Shown here: positions 55,634 to 64,000 of the stretch, piece by piece | Position numbering within the stretch: position 1 is the stretch's first letter | Layout of the letters: each line of letters begins with the position of its first letter | Assembly: GCA_965201045.1 (NCBI GenBank) | Contig: OZ241746.1 | Location: 868,001-932,000 of the forward strand | DNA length: 64,000 nt | Reading direction: 5' to 3' | Origin: JAPORK01 sp026710285 | GTDB lineage: Bacteria; Pseudomonadota; Gammaproteobacteria; Pseudomonadales; Endozoicomonadaceae | Position numbers and translations under genes: made by a program | Notes under the pieces: generated by a model | Told to the model about the DNA's origin: nothing | Databases searched by the model: none | What the model saw: the letters and a program-made list of their open reading frames with translations, nothing else

Positions 55634-56359
55634 ACCTGCTATTACCCGAACAAATCGCCATAAGTTAACCATAGCTTATTTTGCATAGTCTTTGCTTAAT
55701 TCAATTTTTCCTTTTGTGAGGATAATACTACCGGGTCAGCCTATCTCCTCAGATTGAGAGCTGTGAACAGAAATAATTTTTACCAGGAGCATGATGAAGC
55801 CTCGTCCTTTAGGCTGTCTTAGTCAAATTTTTTAGGTTCTGCCGTTGACTTTGGAAGGTTTTTCTTCTGCCAAATATACCAGTCTTTCAGGCGTACAACC
55901 GTGGGCTGAGCCTGTCGAAGCCCAGAGACCAAAAGCAGCCGGGCTTCGACAGGCTCAGCCCACGATGCGTCCGGCAAAGGCTGGTATATTCAGCAAAAAA
56001 ACAAACATGCCAGAGTAAAAGACTGAACCTGAAAAATGTGACTAAGAGACAGCCTTTAGGGAGGGGATGATGTCAAATCTCCGACTCATCCTATCCCCTG
56101 GTTGCGATACGATTGGTATCACATTCAGAGGATGATCTATATTCAGTTGTGACCTTCGGTAGATTAACAGATTTTAGGGTGCCAGATCATTTTATCATGG
56201 CTGGCAGAACTATCCGGTAGCTGGATAGTCCTGCCGCTGTAGTTTGATTGAATGAACTAATGAAATAGTCACACTATAAGTCAGATCGTTTTTTATTCGA
56301 CCAATGTTTTATGCAATGCATCAACCTCATAAAAGAGTATTACTGCGTAACATCAGCTA
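55634..56359. other. Intergenic before lon, holds repeat copy j
   Basis: No gene was seen. 55795-56080 is repeat copy j. The right part lies downstream of lon and shows no clear terminator. Confidence 0.55.
55795..56080. repeat. Large palindromic repeat, copy j (best preserved)
   Basis: GAAGCCTCGTCCTTTAGGCT, 'gtcttagtcaaattttttagg', 'aaatataccagtctttcagg', core CCGTGGGCTGAGCCTGTCG, spacer, complementary core GGGCTTCGACAGGCTCAGCC, 'ggctggtatattcag', 'gaaaaatgtgactaagagac', and the end CCTTTAGGGAGGGGATGATG then TCAAA. Its two ends match the ends of the IS605-type element better than any other copy. Confidence 0.85.
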
Positions 56360-58792
56360 TTAAAATAAATGTGTATAAACATCATTATAGTGTTTAGCAA
56401 AGTACACTGTCATATCCTGACGTATATAATCCGGAAGCTCTTTATAATCACGCTCATTATTTTGCGGCAATATGAGTGATTTTATACCGTTTCTTTTAGC
56501 GGCAATAACCTTCTCCCGAATCCCTCCTACAGGCAATACTTTTCCTGTCAGTGTTAACTCTCCTGTCATGGCGATATGTTTAGGTCTGCGCTGAATCGCC
56601 ATACTCAACAATGCACTTGCCATGGTAATACCTGCACTGGGTCCATCTTTTGGCGTTGCCCCTTCAGGTACATGAAGATGTATAAATGCTTTATCAAAAA
56701 AATCAGTTGGTGCATTATATTTTTTTGTGTTGGCCATCAGATAACTATAAGCAATTTCAGCAGATTCTTTCATAACATCACCCAACTTGCCGGTTAACTT
56801 AAATCCTGGTCGCTGTGTGTGTACTTTGCTTGCTTCAACAGGCAATGTATCTCCACCAAGGGATGTCCATGCCAGCCCGGTAACCACACCCACTGAATTA
56901 ATTGCTTTCTCTTTTTTAAAGTAGGGCTCTCCAAGATAATCAACAAGGTCTTTGAGTCCGATGGTAATTGTTTTATTCTTTCTGTTGATAATTTTTACAA
57001 CTGCTTTTCTTATGATGCGTGCCAGTAATTTTTCAAGATGACGCACGCCAGACTCACGTGCATAACCTTCAATTATTTGTCGTAAAACAGCATCGGTTAA
57101 AGCCAGTTGTTTTTTTAACAGACCTGCTGCCTTTAGTTGTTTTGGCCACAAATATTTTTTAGCAATCGCAATCTTTTCCTGGGTGATATAGCCAGACAGG
57201 CGAATCATATCCATACGATCAAGCAACGGACCCGGAATAGTATCAGGCTGGTTGGCTGTGCAAATAAACAGGACTTTTGAAAGATCAATACGCATATCCA
57301 GATAGTGATCAAGGAAATCACTATTTTGAGCAGGATCAAGCACTTCAAGTAGCGCTGAAGCCGGATCACCTTTGAATGATTTACCCAGCTTATCGATTTC
57401 ATCCATCATAATAACCGGATTAACCACTTCTACCTCTTTAAGTGCCTGAATTAATTTACCCGGTAATGCGCCTATATAGGTACGTCTGTGTCCTTTTATT
57501 TCAGCTTCATCCTGCATACCACCAAGACTAAAGCGATAGAATTTTCTTCCCAGTGCATCTGCTACTGATTTGCCGATAGAAGTTTTTCCCACGCCAGGAG
57601 GACCAATAAAAAGCAGAATAGACCCGGAAATTTCACCTTTGTAAGCGCCCACAGCAAGGAATTCAATGATGCGCTCTTTGACATCATCAAGCCCATAATG
57701 ATCTTTGTCTAAAATTTTTCTGGCATGCTTCATATCCAGTTTATCTTTTGAAAACACACTCCATGGTAAGACAGTGCTCCAGTCAAGATAATTACGACAG
57801 ATAGAAAATTCCGGCGACCCCAACTCCAGCAATGAAAACTTTTCCAGCTCTTCATCAATTTTTTTCTTTGCAGCCTCAGGAATTTCTTTTTCCTCTAATC
57901 TGGCTTTAAACTTTTCAATTTCTGCAGTTTTGTCATCTTTAGACAAACCCAGCTCTTTTTGAATAATTTTTAACTGCTCTTTAAGAAAAAATTCTCGCTG
58001 ATGTTTATTTATCTGGTTATTAACTTCCTCAGTAATTTTATGCTGTAATCTGGCAACTTCCTGTTCTCTGCGCACCAGCGCTAAAACTTTTTCCATGCGT
58101 CTTTGCAGAGGAATGGTTTCCAGTACAGTTTGAAGATCTTTACCAGGAGCCGTAGTAATCGCCGCTGCAAAATCTGCCAGTGGCGATGGGTCTCTGGGAT
58201 TAAAACGGTTGAGGTAGCCCTTTAACTCTTCGCTGTACAATGGGTTAAGTGGTAATAATTCTTTGATAGCATTAATAAGAGCCATCGAATAAGCTTTAAT
58301 AGTATCCGCATCTTCTTCTGGTGTTTTAGGGTAGGTAACCTGGACAAGATAGGGTGGTGTTTTTCTTAACCAGCGTTTAATTTTAAACCGACACAGTCCC
58401 AAAGCGATAAATTGAATCTGCTCATTTACTTCTACTAAATTGTGTACTTTTACAGCACAGCCCAGTGAAGGGAAAAGGTTTGGGTCTGTATCATGGTCTG
58501 ACAAGGTATCAACATAGCATAATCCTAATGCTTTATTGTCAGTTTGAATGACACGTTTCAACGTTTCTTCCCAGTTTTTTGCATTAAAAACCAGGGGTTG
58601 AATTTGTGCAGGAAAGAAAGGTCTGTTAGTTGCCGGAATCAGATACAGCTTATCAGGAAGATTATGCTCTGACACTGCTAAATCAACATGATTTTTGTCA
58701 GATTTACTCTTTGCATTATCGGAATGATGATTATCTGTTTTGTCATCTGAAAAAAAATCAGACTCATCTTTTATTTCTGTATCTTTTGACAT
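56360..58792 (-). CDS. lon: ATP-dependent protease Lon
   Basis: Cytoplasmic AAA+ serine protease removing damaged and regulatory proteins. 810 residues (784 in E. coli). The N-terminal substrate-binding domain begins at LYLIPATNRPFFPAQIQPLV near residue 50, after a charged lead of about 45 residues longer than usual. Walker A GPPGVGKTS is near residue 396, with Walker B in PVIMMDEIDKLG. The C-terminal protease domain has the catalytic Ser in TPKDGPSAGITMA (about 716) and the Lys in REKVIAAKRNGI (about 759). It stands alone; clpP and clpX, often adjacent, are not in the window. Confidence 0.97.
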   Translation of the reverse strand: MSKDTEIKDESDFFSDDKTDNHHSDNAKSKSDKNHVDLAVSEHNLPDKLYLIPATNRPFFPAQIQPLVFNAKNWEETLKRVIQTDNKALGLCYVDTLSDHDTDPNLFPSLGCAVKVHNLVEVNEQIQFIALGLCRFKIKRWLRKTPPYLVQVTYPKTPEEDADTIKAYSMALINAIKELLPLNPLYSEELKGYLNRFNPRDPSPLADFAAAITTAPGKDLQTVLETIPLQRRMEKVLALVRREQEVARLQHKITEEVNNQINKHQREFFLKEQLKIIQKELGLSKDDKTAEIEKFKARLEEKEIPEAAKKKIDEELEKFSLLELGSPEFSICRNYLDWSTVLPWSVFSKDKLDMKHARKILDKDHYGLDDVKERIIEFLAVGAYKGEISGSILLFIGPPGVGKTSIGKSVADALGRKFYRFSLGGMQDEAEIKGHRRTYIGALPGKLIQALKEVEVVNPVIMMDEIDKLGKSFKGDPASALLEVLDPAQNSDFLDHYLDMRIDLSKVLFICTANQPDTIPGPLLDRMDMIRLSGYITQEKIAIAKKYLWPKQLKAAGLLKKQLALTDAVLRQIIEGYARESGVRHLEKLLARIIRKAVVKIINRKNKTITIGLKDLVDYLGEPYFKKEKAINSVGVVTGLAWTSLGGDTLPVEASKVHTQRPGFKLTGKLGDVMKESAEIAYSYLMANTKKYNAPTDFFDKAFIHLHVPEGATPKDGPSAGITMASALLSMAIQRRPKHIAMTGELTLTGKVLPVGGIREKVIAAKRNGIKSLILPQNNERDYKELPDYIRQDMTVYFAKHYNDVYTHLF

Positions 58793-59763
58793 AATATTGT
58801 CAGCTTCCCATTGTCTTAAAAAATAAAATTTTATAACAATCTATTGTTATTAATTGTTCATATTTATATAAGCCTTTATTGTAAAAATATTTTTATTGAA
58901 TATAGTTTAAATATAACAACCCTTTTAAATCAATAGGCAAAATTATTGTGTTTTTAATTTAGAAAATAATAAAATATAAAACACTTTATTAACAATTGAA
59001 TGATTTAAAATTTCCTCAATACTATAGGTATTTTACATGAAAACAGATACAAAAAAAACAATTCTGTTTTGATGTATTGTTTTGTTTCGATACTTTTACA
59101 GTAATTGAAAGAGTAATGATCAGGTAATCAATGAATCTTTTTCATCAAAAAATAGTCATCAGTTCACTTACAAATCTCAACCATTTTTATTTCTGACAGA
59201 CATGCAACTGCCCTGACTAATGAATTTTCAAAAATCATGCGGAATTAGTAAATCAAAAAAATCAGATTATTGTTTTTTTATAACGGCAAATTGTTTTTAT
59301 CAGGCACGCCGTAAAGTTTGTCTCTTAGTTACATTTTTTAAGCGCTGGTTTTACTCCGGCAGGTCTGTCTTCTACTGATATACCAGCCTTTTTGGCATAA
59401 AACCTTGAGTTGAGCTTATCGAAGCCTGGAGAGTATAAAACAGCCTGGCTTCGACAAGCTCAGCCCACGGTGCGTTCAGTAGAGATTGGTATGTTCAGTA
59501 GAAGATAAACCCGTGAATAAAAAATCGGAACTTAAAAAATGTGACTAAGAGACAGACCATACTCCACCGTAGTCATTCCTGCAAAAGTAGGAAGCCAGAA
59601 AAAATTTCTAACTTTTTTCACCTATCTCAGTGTCTCTTTCATATCTGTTTAAAGACTTGTATAAGAGTATGGTTGGCTGAGCAGAGCTATTGTAACTATA
59701 GCGTTGTGAAATCTCACCCTTCCTGACGTCAACAGACTCAGCCTCGGTGCACAACTGGCATTT
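58793..59763. other. Intergenic between lon and queC, holds repeat copy k
   Basis: No gene was seen. The lon leader (58793-59300) is AT-rich. 59303-59565 is repeat copy k, and a half REP-like palindrome (GTCATTCCTGCAAAAGTAGG) follows at 59572-59592. Confidence 0.55.
59303..59565. repeat. Large palindromic repeat, copy k
   Basis: GCACGCCGTAAAGTTTGTC, 'tcttagttacattttttaagcgc', 'gatataccagcctttttgg', diverged core TTGAGTTGAGCTTATCGAAG with complement GGCTTCGACAAGCTCAGCCC, and right arm 'aaaaatgtgactaagagacag'. The left terminus GCACGCCGTAAAG is identical to that of the IS605-type element. Confidence 0.8.
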
Positions 59764-60447
59764 TCAGAGTTGATCTGCATATTTAACCGGGTCTTCAGTG
59801 CCACACAGGGCAAAAGCCTGTAAACGTTCTTTGCAGGCACCACATTTACCACACGCTTTTTCATTTCCTTTGTAGCAGGTCCAGGTTTGGCTATAGTCCA
59901 GCTGCATACTCAACCCATCCTGTAGAATTTCTGCTTTACTCCTGTGAAGATAGGGCGCGACAACGGAGACTTTATTCCAGTCACATAATGCAGCAGCTTT
60001 ATTCAACGCTTCAACAAATACTGGGCGACAGTCAGGATAAATTTCATGGTCGCCACTGTGTGCTCCATAATATACTTCAGCTGCTCCAATCGACAGTGCA
60101 TAGCTCACCGCCATAGAAATTAAAATCATGTTGCGATTAGGTACAACGGTTGACTTCATATTTCCCTGTTCATAATTACCATCAGGAATATCCATATTGC
60201 TATTTATCAGAGAAGAGCTTTGCATTAGCTGCTTAATACTGGTAATATCAATAACTTGATGAGGGATGTTATACTGTTGGCATACCTGCTCTGCGCATCT
60301 TAACTCTTTGCTGCCATGGCGCTGTCCATAGTCGAAAGTTAATGCGTAAACTTCACGTATTTGCCTCACACTCTGCAGCATGGTAAAAGAATCCATACCC
60401 CCTGAGTAAATAACAACTGCCTTGCGGTCTTTTGGTAAACTGGTCAT
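59764..60447 (-). CDS. queC: 7-cyano-7-deazaguanine synthase
   Basis: Makes preQ0 from CDG and ammonia with ATP, for queuosine in tRNA. 227 residues. PP-loop YSGGMDSF at 14-21, FDYGQRHGSKEL, GAHSGDHEIYPDCRPVFVEA, and a zinc site formed by the Cys in TWTCYKGNEKACGKCGACKER. The other queuosine genes (queD, queE) are not next to it. Confidence 0.96.
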   Translation of the reverse strand: MTSLPKDRKAVVIYSGGMDSFTMLQSVRQIREVYALTFDYGQRHGSKELRCAEQVCQQYNIPHQVIDITSIKQLMQSSSLINSNMDIPDGNYEQGNMKSTVVPNRNMILISMAVSYALSIGAAEVYYGAHSGDHEIYPDCRPVFVEALNKAAALCDWNKVSVVAPYLHRSKAEILQDGLSMQLDYSQTWTCYKGNEKACGKCGACKERLQAFALCGTEDPVKYADQL

Positions 60448-60662
60448 AAAATATTATTTATCAACAATACGAAAAATTTTACTTAAGAGTAACCCGGAGC
60501 ACCCTTTGTAAAAGGTAAACCAAAGATAACATAAACAATGAAACAGACAAACTTTTCCCTCATCTTTATTTGCAGCTGATGATAAATATTTTTTTTTACA
60601 GACTTGCATCATTGTTAACTTCATAGTAATGTTACTGATGTTGAAAATTGTTCCGAATGTAT

Positions 60663-60840
60663 CTTCAGGGCGGGGTGAAAATCCCCACCGGTGGTAATTT
60701 TGAGTTTGGTATTGTTAAATCAGTTTAAATAATCTGCTTAACCAACTCTAAAAAGCCCACGAGCGCCTGAGCCTTGTGCTCAGGGACAGCAGATCCGGTG
60801 TAACTCCGGGGCCGACGGTTATAGTCCGGATGAAAGAAGA
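60663..60840 (+). promoter_or_regulatory. FMN riboswitch (RFN element)
   Basis: Conserved blocks in order: CTTCAGGGCGGGGTGAAAAT, CCCCACCGGTGGTAA, a variable stem, AGCCCACGAGCG, a TCAGGGACAGCAGATCCGGT block and CCGGGGCCGACGGTTATAG, then TCCGGATGAAAGAAGA. This is the full RFN consensus. It binds FMN and represses the downstream ribB. A possible expression platform is the TCCTG at 60930-60934 pairing with CAGGA at 60950-60954, which would hide the ribB ribosome site. Confidence 0.97.
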
Positions 60841-60963
60841 ACACTCCGAAACAGATGGTGAGCATAAATTAAAACCCACAAGTAAAAGGGGGGTTATTTC
60901 GTGCTCCCGCTGACGGTTATCGCCCTGAGTCCTGGAATGTGTACTTTAGCAGGAATTAGCTCC

Positions 60964-61632
60964 ATGACTCATAATACGTATAATACAGATTTATCTTCCT
61001 TTGGCCACAATGCAGCGCAACGCGTTAACCTGGCGTTACAGCAACTGCGTAAAGGCGGTGGCGTACTCTTACTCGATGATGAAGATCGCGAAAATGAAGG
61101 CGATCTGATTTTTTCAGCACAACATATCACTCATGAACAAATGGCACTAATGATCCGTGAATGCAGCGGTATCGTATGCCTGTGCCTGACTGAAAAACGT
61201 TGTGAACAACTCGAGCTAAAACCCATGGTTGCGGATAATAACAGCCCCAACCGCACTGCATTTACTGTTTCAATTGAAGCTGCCACAGGTGTGACTACAG
61301 GTGTTTCTGCAGCAGACCGGGTAACGACGATTAAAGCAGCCATTGCAGATACCGCAACGCCTGCAGACCTCAACCGTCCCGGACATATTTTTCCTTTAGC
61401 TGCACGAGAAGGAGGGGTGCTCACACGCCGCGGTCATACTGAAGGTACACTTGATCTCATGCGTCTGGCAGGACTAAAACAGGCTGGCATACTTTGCGAA
61501 GTTATCAACCCTGATGGCACGATGGCCCGTCTTCCGGAAATCATATCTTTTTCCAAACGTTACAATATGCCAGTGCTGACAATTGAAGATATCGTTGATT
61601 ACATCATTACCAGCCAGGAACAGAGCGCATAA
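60964..61632 (+). CDS. ribB: 3,4-dihydroxy-2-butanone 4-phosphate synthase
   Basis: Converts ribulose 5-phosphate to the four-carbon riboflavin precursor. I choose ATG 60964 (MTHNTYNTDLSSFGHNAAQR) with AGGA 10 bases upstream; the 21-codon upstream extension overlaps the riboswitch platform. 222 residues (217 in E. coli). VLLLDDEDRENEGDLIF, CSGIVCLCL, TAFTVSIEAATGVTTGVSAA and GHIFPLAAREGGVLTRRGHT are family motifs. Stand-alone RibB, followed 28 bp later by ribA. Likely controlled by the FMN riboswitch at translation. Confidence 0.96.
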   Translation: MTHNTYNTDLSSFGHNAAQRVNLALQQLRKGGGVLLLDDEDRENEGDLIFSAQHITHEQMALMIRECSGIVCLCLTEKRCEQLELKPMVADNNSPNRTAFTVSIEAATGVTTGVSAADRVTTIKAAIADTATPADLNRPGHIFPLAAREGGVLTRRGHTEGTLDLMRLAGLKQAGILCEVINPDGTMARLPEIISFSKRYNMPVLTIEDIVDYIITSQEQSA

Positions 61633-61660
61633 CAACATAATCCTCATAAGGAGATTGGTG

Positions 61661-62254
61661 ATGTCGGTTAAATTTGTTGCTTCATCAAAATTACAAACGC
61701 AATTTGGTCTTTTTGAAATGCATGGCTTTGAAGATACTAGGTCCGGATGTGAACATCTTGCCCTAACAAAAGGATCATTCACTGGTGATCAACCAGTGCT
61801 GACCCGTATTCACTCAGAGTGTCTGACCGGAGATGCACTATTTAGTTTACGTTGTGACTGTGGAGCACAACTCAAAAAAGCGATGGAACATATTGCAAAC
61901 CAGGAGTGTGGTATTATTTTGTATTTACGCCAGGAAGGTCGCGGGATTGGGCTTATCAACAAAATAAAAGCCTATCATTTACAAGATCATGGCGCCGATA
62001 CAGTAGAGGCAAATGAACGACTGGGTTTCAGTGCTGATTCACGAAACTATGAAATGTGTACCGAGATGCTGAAGTATTTTGGCATCAGACAGGTCTGCTT
62101 GATGACTAATAACCCTCATAAAATCCATGCACTTAATACCGGAGGCATCAACGTGGTTAAACGTATGTCATTGATTACCAGTGGTAACCCCCATAATAAG
62201 CGCTATCTGGCGACAAAAACCAATAAACTGGGTCACTTGTTAGAAACTGCCTGA
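61661..62254 (+). CDS. ribA: GTP cyclohydrolase II
   Basis: First step of riboflavin synthesis from GTP. ATG 61661 has AAGGAG upstream and gives 197 residues (196 in E. coli). The zinc Cys cluster is in SECLTGDALFSLRCDCGAQL. ILYLRQEGRGIGL carries the catalytic loop, and YFGIRQVCLMTNNPHKI follows. Directly behind ribB, so riboflavin synthesis genes share the FMN-regulated transcript. A terminator at 62301-62326 ends the unit. Confidence 0.96.
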   Translation: MSVKFVASSKLQTQFGLFEMHGFEDTRSGCEHLALTKGSFTGDQPVLTRIHSECLTGDALFSLRCDCGAQLKKAMEHIANQECGIILYLRQEGRGIGLINKIKAYHLQDHGADTVEANERLGFSADSRNYEMCTEMLKYFGIRQVCLMTNNPHKIHALNTGGINVVKRMSLITSGNPHNKRYLATKTNKLGHLLETA

Positions 62255-62300
62255 ATATATCAATACAATATCGGTTTCAGCTTCAACCCAAAAGCACCTG

Positions 62301-62326
62301 GCACAAGGATCCGGCTTGTGCTTTTG
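62301..62326 (+). terminator. Terminator after ribA
   Basis: GCACAAG and CTTGTGC form a 7-bp stem around GATCCGG, followed by TTTTG. Ends the ribB-ribA transcript. Confidence 0.8.
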
Positions 62327-62568
62327 TATCAAACTTCAGTAGTTTTTTATTATTTGCTGATGTTATGCACCACATAAACCAGACCTTCTGTATTCCATCA
62401 AAGGTTTGCCTGACAGTCTTCATATACAAATTCAACTTCAAAGAAAAATCGTTTATTTTAAAAAAAGGCTTCGGAAGGATTATCAAAATTAAAAATTCAT
62501 GTTAGTATGGCTTTTTGTAAAAATACTCAGGTATTTTTCTAAAACAATACAACCGCAGAGGTTTAGTA

Positions 62569-63153
62569 ATGAAAAAATTAATCTCGATTCTTTTATTTTC
62601 AGTTAGCTTGAATGCTTTTGCCTATGATGTAACAAGCAACACCACTCAAACTGGAAAAAATAATACAGTCACATTAACCCAGTCAGAACAACAGCAACAA
62701 TTGCAATTAACCGGAAATAACCTCACTGTTGATGATACGTTAACTGGTATTAAAGGAAGTAACAGCAACAAAGCTAAAATTTGTGCTACACTACCCGGTG
62801 TTGATACTCCTGTTTGTCATGAACAGATTTCAAAAATCACCAAATATCTGCAGGATAACGCTGATAAGTTAGACGATATTGAAATACACATCGTCTCTAC
62901 AGATACAGCTGATAAACAAAAGCGTTATATTGACGAGCACAAACCTCATGAAAAACTGACATTTTTACCTGACTCAAGCCGTGAATTTGGTAAACAAACA
63001 GGTACTCTTATTGAAGAATTGGACCTCTTAGCACGGGCTATTATCGTTACAGACAAAGCGGGTGTTGTGCAACATATACAGTGTGTACCAGAATTAACCA
63101 ATCTTCCAGATTTTGAAAAAGCTGTTGATCTTGCTAAGGCAATTGAAAACTGA
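62569..63153 (+). CDS. Tpx-like thiol peroxidase with signal peptide
   Basis: Peroxiredoxin of the Tpx family, 194 residues. Residues 1-18 (MKKLISILLFSVSLNAFA) are a clear signal peptide, so it should act in the periplasm. The peroxidatic Cys is C83 in LPGVDTPVCHE. Tpx features REFGKQTGTLIEELDLLARA, DKAGVVQHIQCVPELTN and EKAVDLAK are present. The resolving Cys of E. coli Tpx (KRWC) is Ile here (KRYID), and the region before the active site is about 16 residues shorter than usual. C72, eleven residues before C83, is unusual. Gln/Thr-rich residues 20-50 replace the usual start. Single gene with its own leader. Confidence 0.8.
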   Translation: MKKLISILLFSVSLNAFAYDVTSNTTQTGKNNTVTLTQSEQQQQLQLTGNNLTVDDTLTGIKGSNSNKAKICATLPGVDTPVCHEQISKITKYLQDNADKLDDIEIHIVSTDTADKQKRYIDEHKPHEKLTFLPDSSREFGKQTGTLIEELDLLARAIIVTDKAGVVQHIQCVPELTNLPDFEKAVDLAKAIEN

Positions 63154-63926
63154 TAATAAACCCTAAGCTAGTCAGGCAGACACTACGTTACCTGCATTAA
63201 TTATATCAAAATCGATATACTTTATTTAATAAAGAGTGTCTGCCAGGAAAAAGTAGTAATACCAAATAATGCTACTACAAACTAGTGACATGCTCCCATC
63301 ACTAAACCGCAAAAGCGGTTGTAGTGGGGGCTTCTTGCGACCCATGTTGAGAATCCTCCACACCTTTCGCTGTAGCACCTGGGCTGACAGGTTTTGCTAC
63401 AGGGGAACTGCTTTACACAAACGTAGTATCCCTACGCATCAGCCGAAAGCGTATACTACAAAAGGAACAATATGGTGTCAACATGAACACAAAAAAAACT
63501 AACAACGCTATCCATCCCACCCCCAAACAGCAAAGCTGTTATGCGGGAGGAGAATTCCGCTTAAATTGTTAAGAAATCCTCTATTGATATCTGCTGAAAT
63601 TGTTATAATATTTCAACTCCAGGCAGCATTTTATGCACCGGTTTATAAAAGCAAGCTGATAATTATCAATACATTACGCTTAAGTGTTATACAGAATACT
63701 GCTAATCCACGCACTTTTTATGCATTAATAAAACTTTTGCTGTCAGCATCAACACAGCATAATAATCGTGATATGGGACAAGCAACCCATAACAAAAAAA
63801 TCAATAACCTGAACTAAACCAAAATTTTTTATCACTTATATCAGGTATTCAAATGAATTTTGTTATTATATCATAAATAATTCCGCTATTTTGAGATAAA
63901 ATAACAGATGTAAAAAAGGGTTAAAC
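63154..63926. other. Intergenic with hairpin-ended remnant
   Basis: No credible gene. 63287-63325 (CACTAAACCGCAAAAGCGGT then TGTAGTGGGGGCTTCTTGCG) and 63513-63563 (CACCCCCAAACAGCAAAGCT then GTTATGCGGGAGGAG) are hairpin-bearing ends like those of another IS200/IS605-group element, about 220 bp apart with no transposase between them. The remaining sequence leads to gpsA. Confidence 0.5.
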
Positions 63927-64000
63927 ATGTCTTTGAATAAAGATGGTAATTACTACAAAATCACAGTCTTAGGTGGTGGTAGTTTTGGTACTGCGCTGGC
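63927..64000 (+). CDS. gpsA: NAD(P)-dependent glycerol-3-phosphate dehydrogenase, N-terminus (partial)
   Basis: Only 24 codons are in the window: MSLNKDGNYYKITVLGGGSF then GTAL. The GGGSFGTAL nucleotide-binding loop after a short strand is the GpsA start. AAAAAGGG lies before the ATG. It supplies glycerol 3-phosphate for phospholipids. The rest lies beyond the right edge. Confidence 0.8.
   Translation, partial: MSLNKDGNYYKITVLGGGSFGTAL

Noticed and set aside
63269..63817. Plus-strand frames of 77 and 83 codons before gpsA
   Set aside because: They run through hairpin-rich remnant DNA, and the translations look non-coding.

Overview
The window looks like chromosomal DNA of an AT-rich gammaproteobacterium. 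It carries an rpoE-rseA-rseB sigma-E block, ttcA, pyrG-kdsA, fdxA, trxA, lon, queC, an FMN-riboswitch-controlled ribB-ribA pair and the start of gpsA. A host-associated or symbiotic life is suggested by a giant SRCR-domain protein with a tyrosine-motif tail, a 604-residue ankyrin-repeat protein, many decaying genes, and dense insertion-sequence debris. I cannot assign a genus. An Endozoicomonas-like or other symbiotic Oceanospirillales relative would fit, but that is inference.

Layout. Bases 1-11.1 kb hold core genes: rseB (partial), rseA, rpoE, an O-antigen ligase-like gene, ttcA, pyrG-kdsA and a photolyase. Bases 11.2-16.4 kb hold the SRCR protein. Bases 17-21.3 kb hold fdxA, trxA and the ankyrin protein, separated by large palindromic repeats. 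Bases 21.5-46.1 kb are a surface polysaccharide locus, all on the minus strand. It contains manC with a wrecked gmd, rfbDCAB for dTDP-rhamnose, several glycosyltransferases, a Wzy-like polymerase, a Wzx-like flippase, and a four-gene block (PEP mutase fused to a cytidylyltransferase, phosphonopyruvate decarboxylase, Fe-alcohol dehydrogenase, TagF-like transferase). That block predicts a CMP-activated hydroxyethylphosphonate placed on the glycan. Between rfbF and wzx (40.7-44.6 kb) lies a graveyard of toxin-antitoxin genes and small DUF genes, several present in a second broken copy.

Bases 46.8-56 kb are accessory DNA: an oxidoreductase, a FitAB/VapBC pair, an ISAs1 remnant, an unknown 401-residue protein with a disordered N-terminus, an IS605-type element with a frameshifted tnpB, an RHS fragment, and an mrr restriction gene stopped by one nonsense codon. 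A partial second copy of mrr flanks a HEPN gene pair. Bases 56.3-64 kb return to core genes.

One repeat family recurs about ten times in intergenic DNA. Each copy is a 250-400 bp imperfect palindrome with a GTGGGCTGAGCCTGTCGAAGCC core and outer arms that read as 'cttagtcacattttttaa' and its complement. Its outermost bases resemble the ends of the IS605-type element at 51.3-52.9 kb, so these are probably non-autonomous derivatives mobilised by that transposase.

The most interesting item is the SRCR protein. It has a signal peptide, a repetitive Asn-rich region, three eukaryote-like SRCR domains, one transmembrane helix, and a tail with six tandem DIYSVPPE-type decapeptides encoded by 30-bp DNA repeats. 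It resembles a bacterial mimic of a scavenger receptor with a Crk/Nck-type SH2-docking tail.
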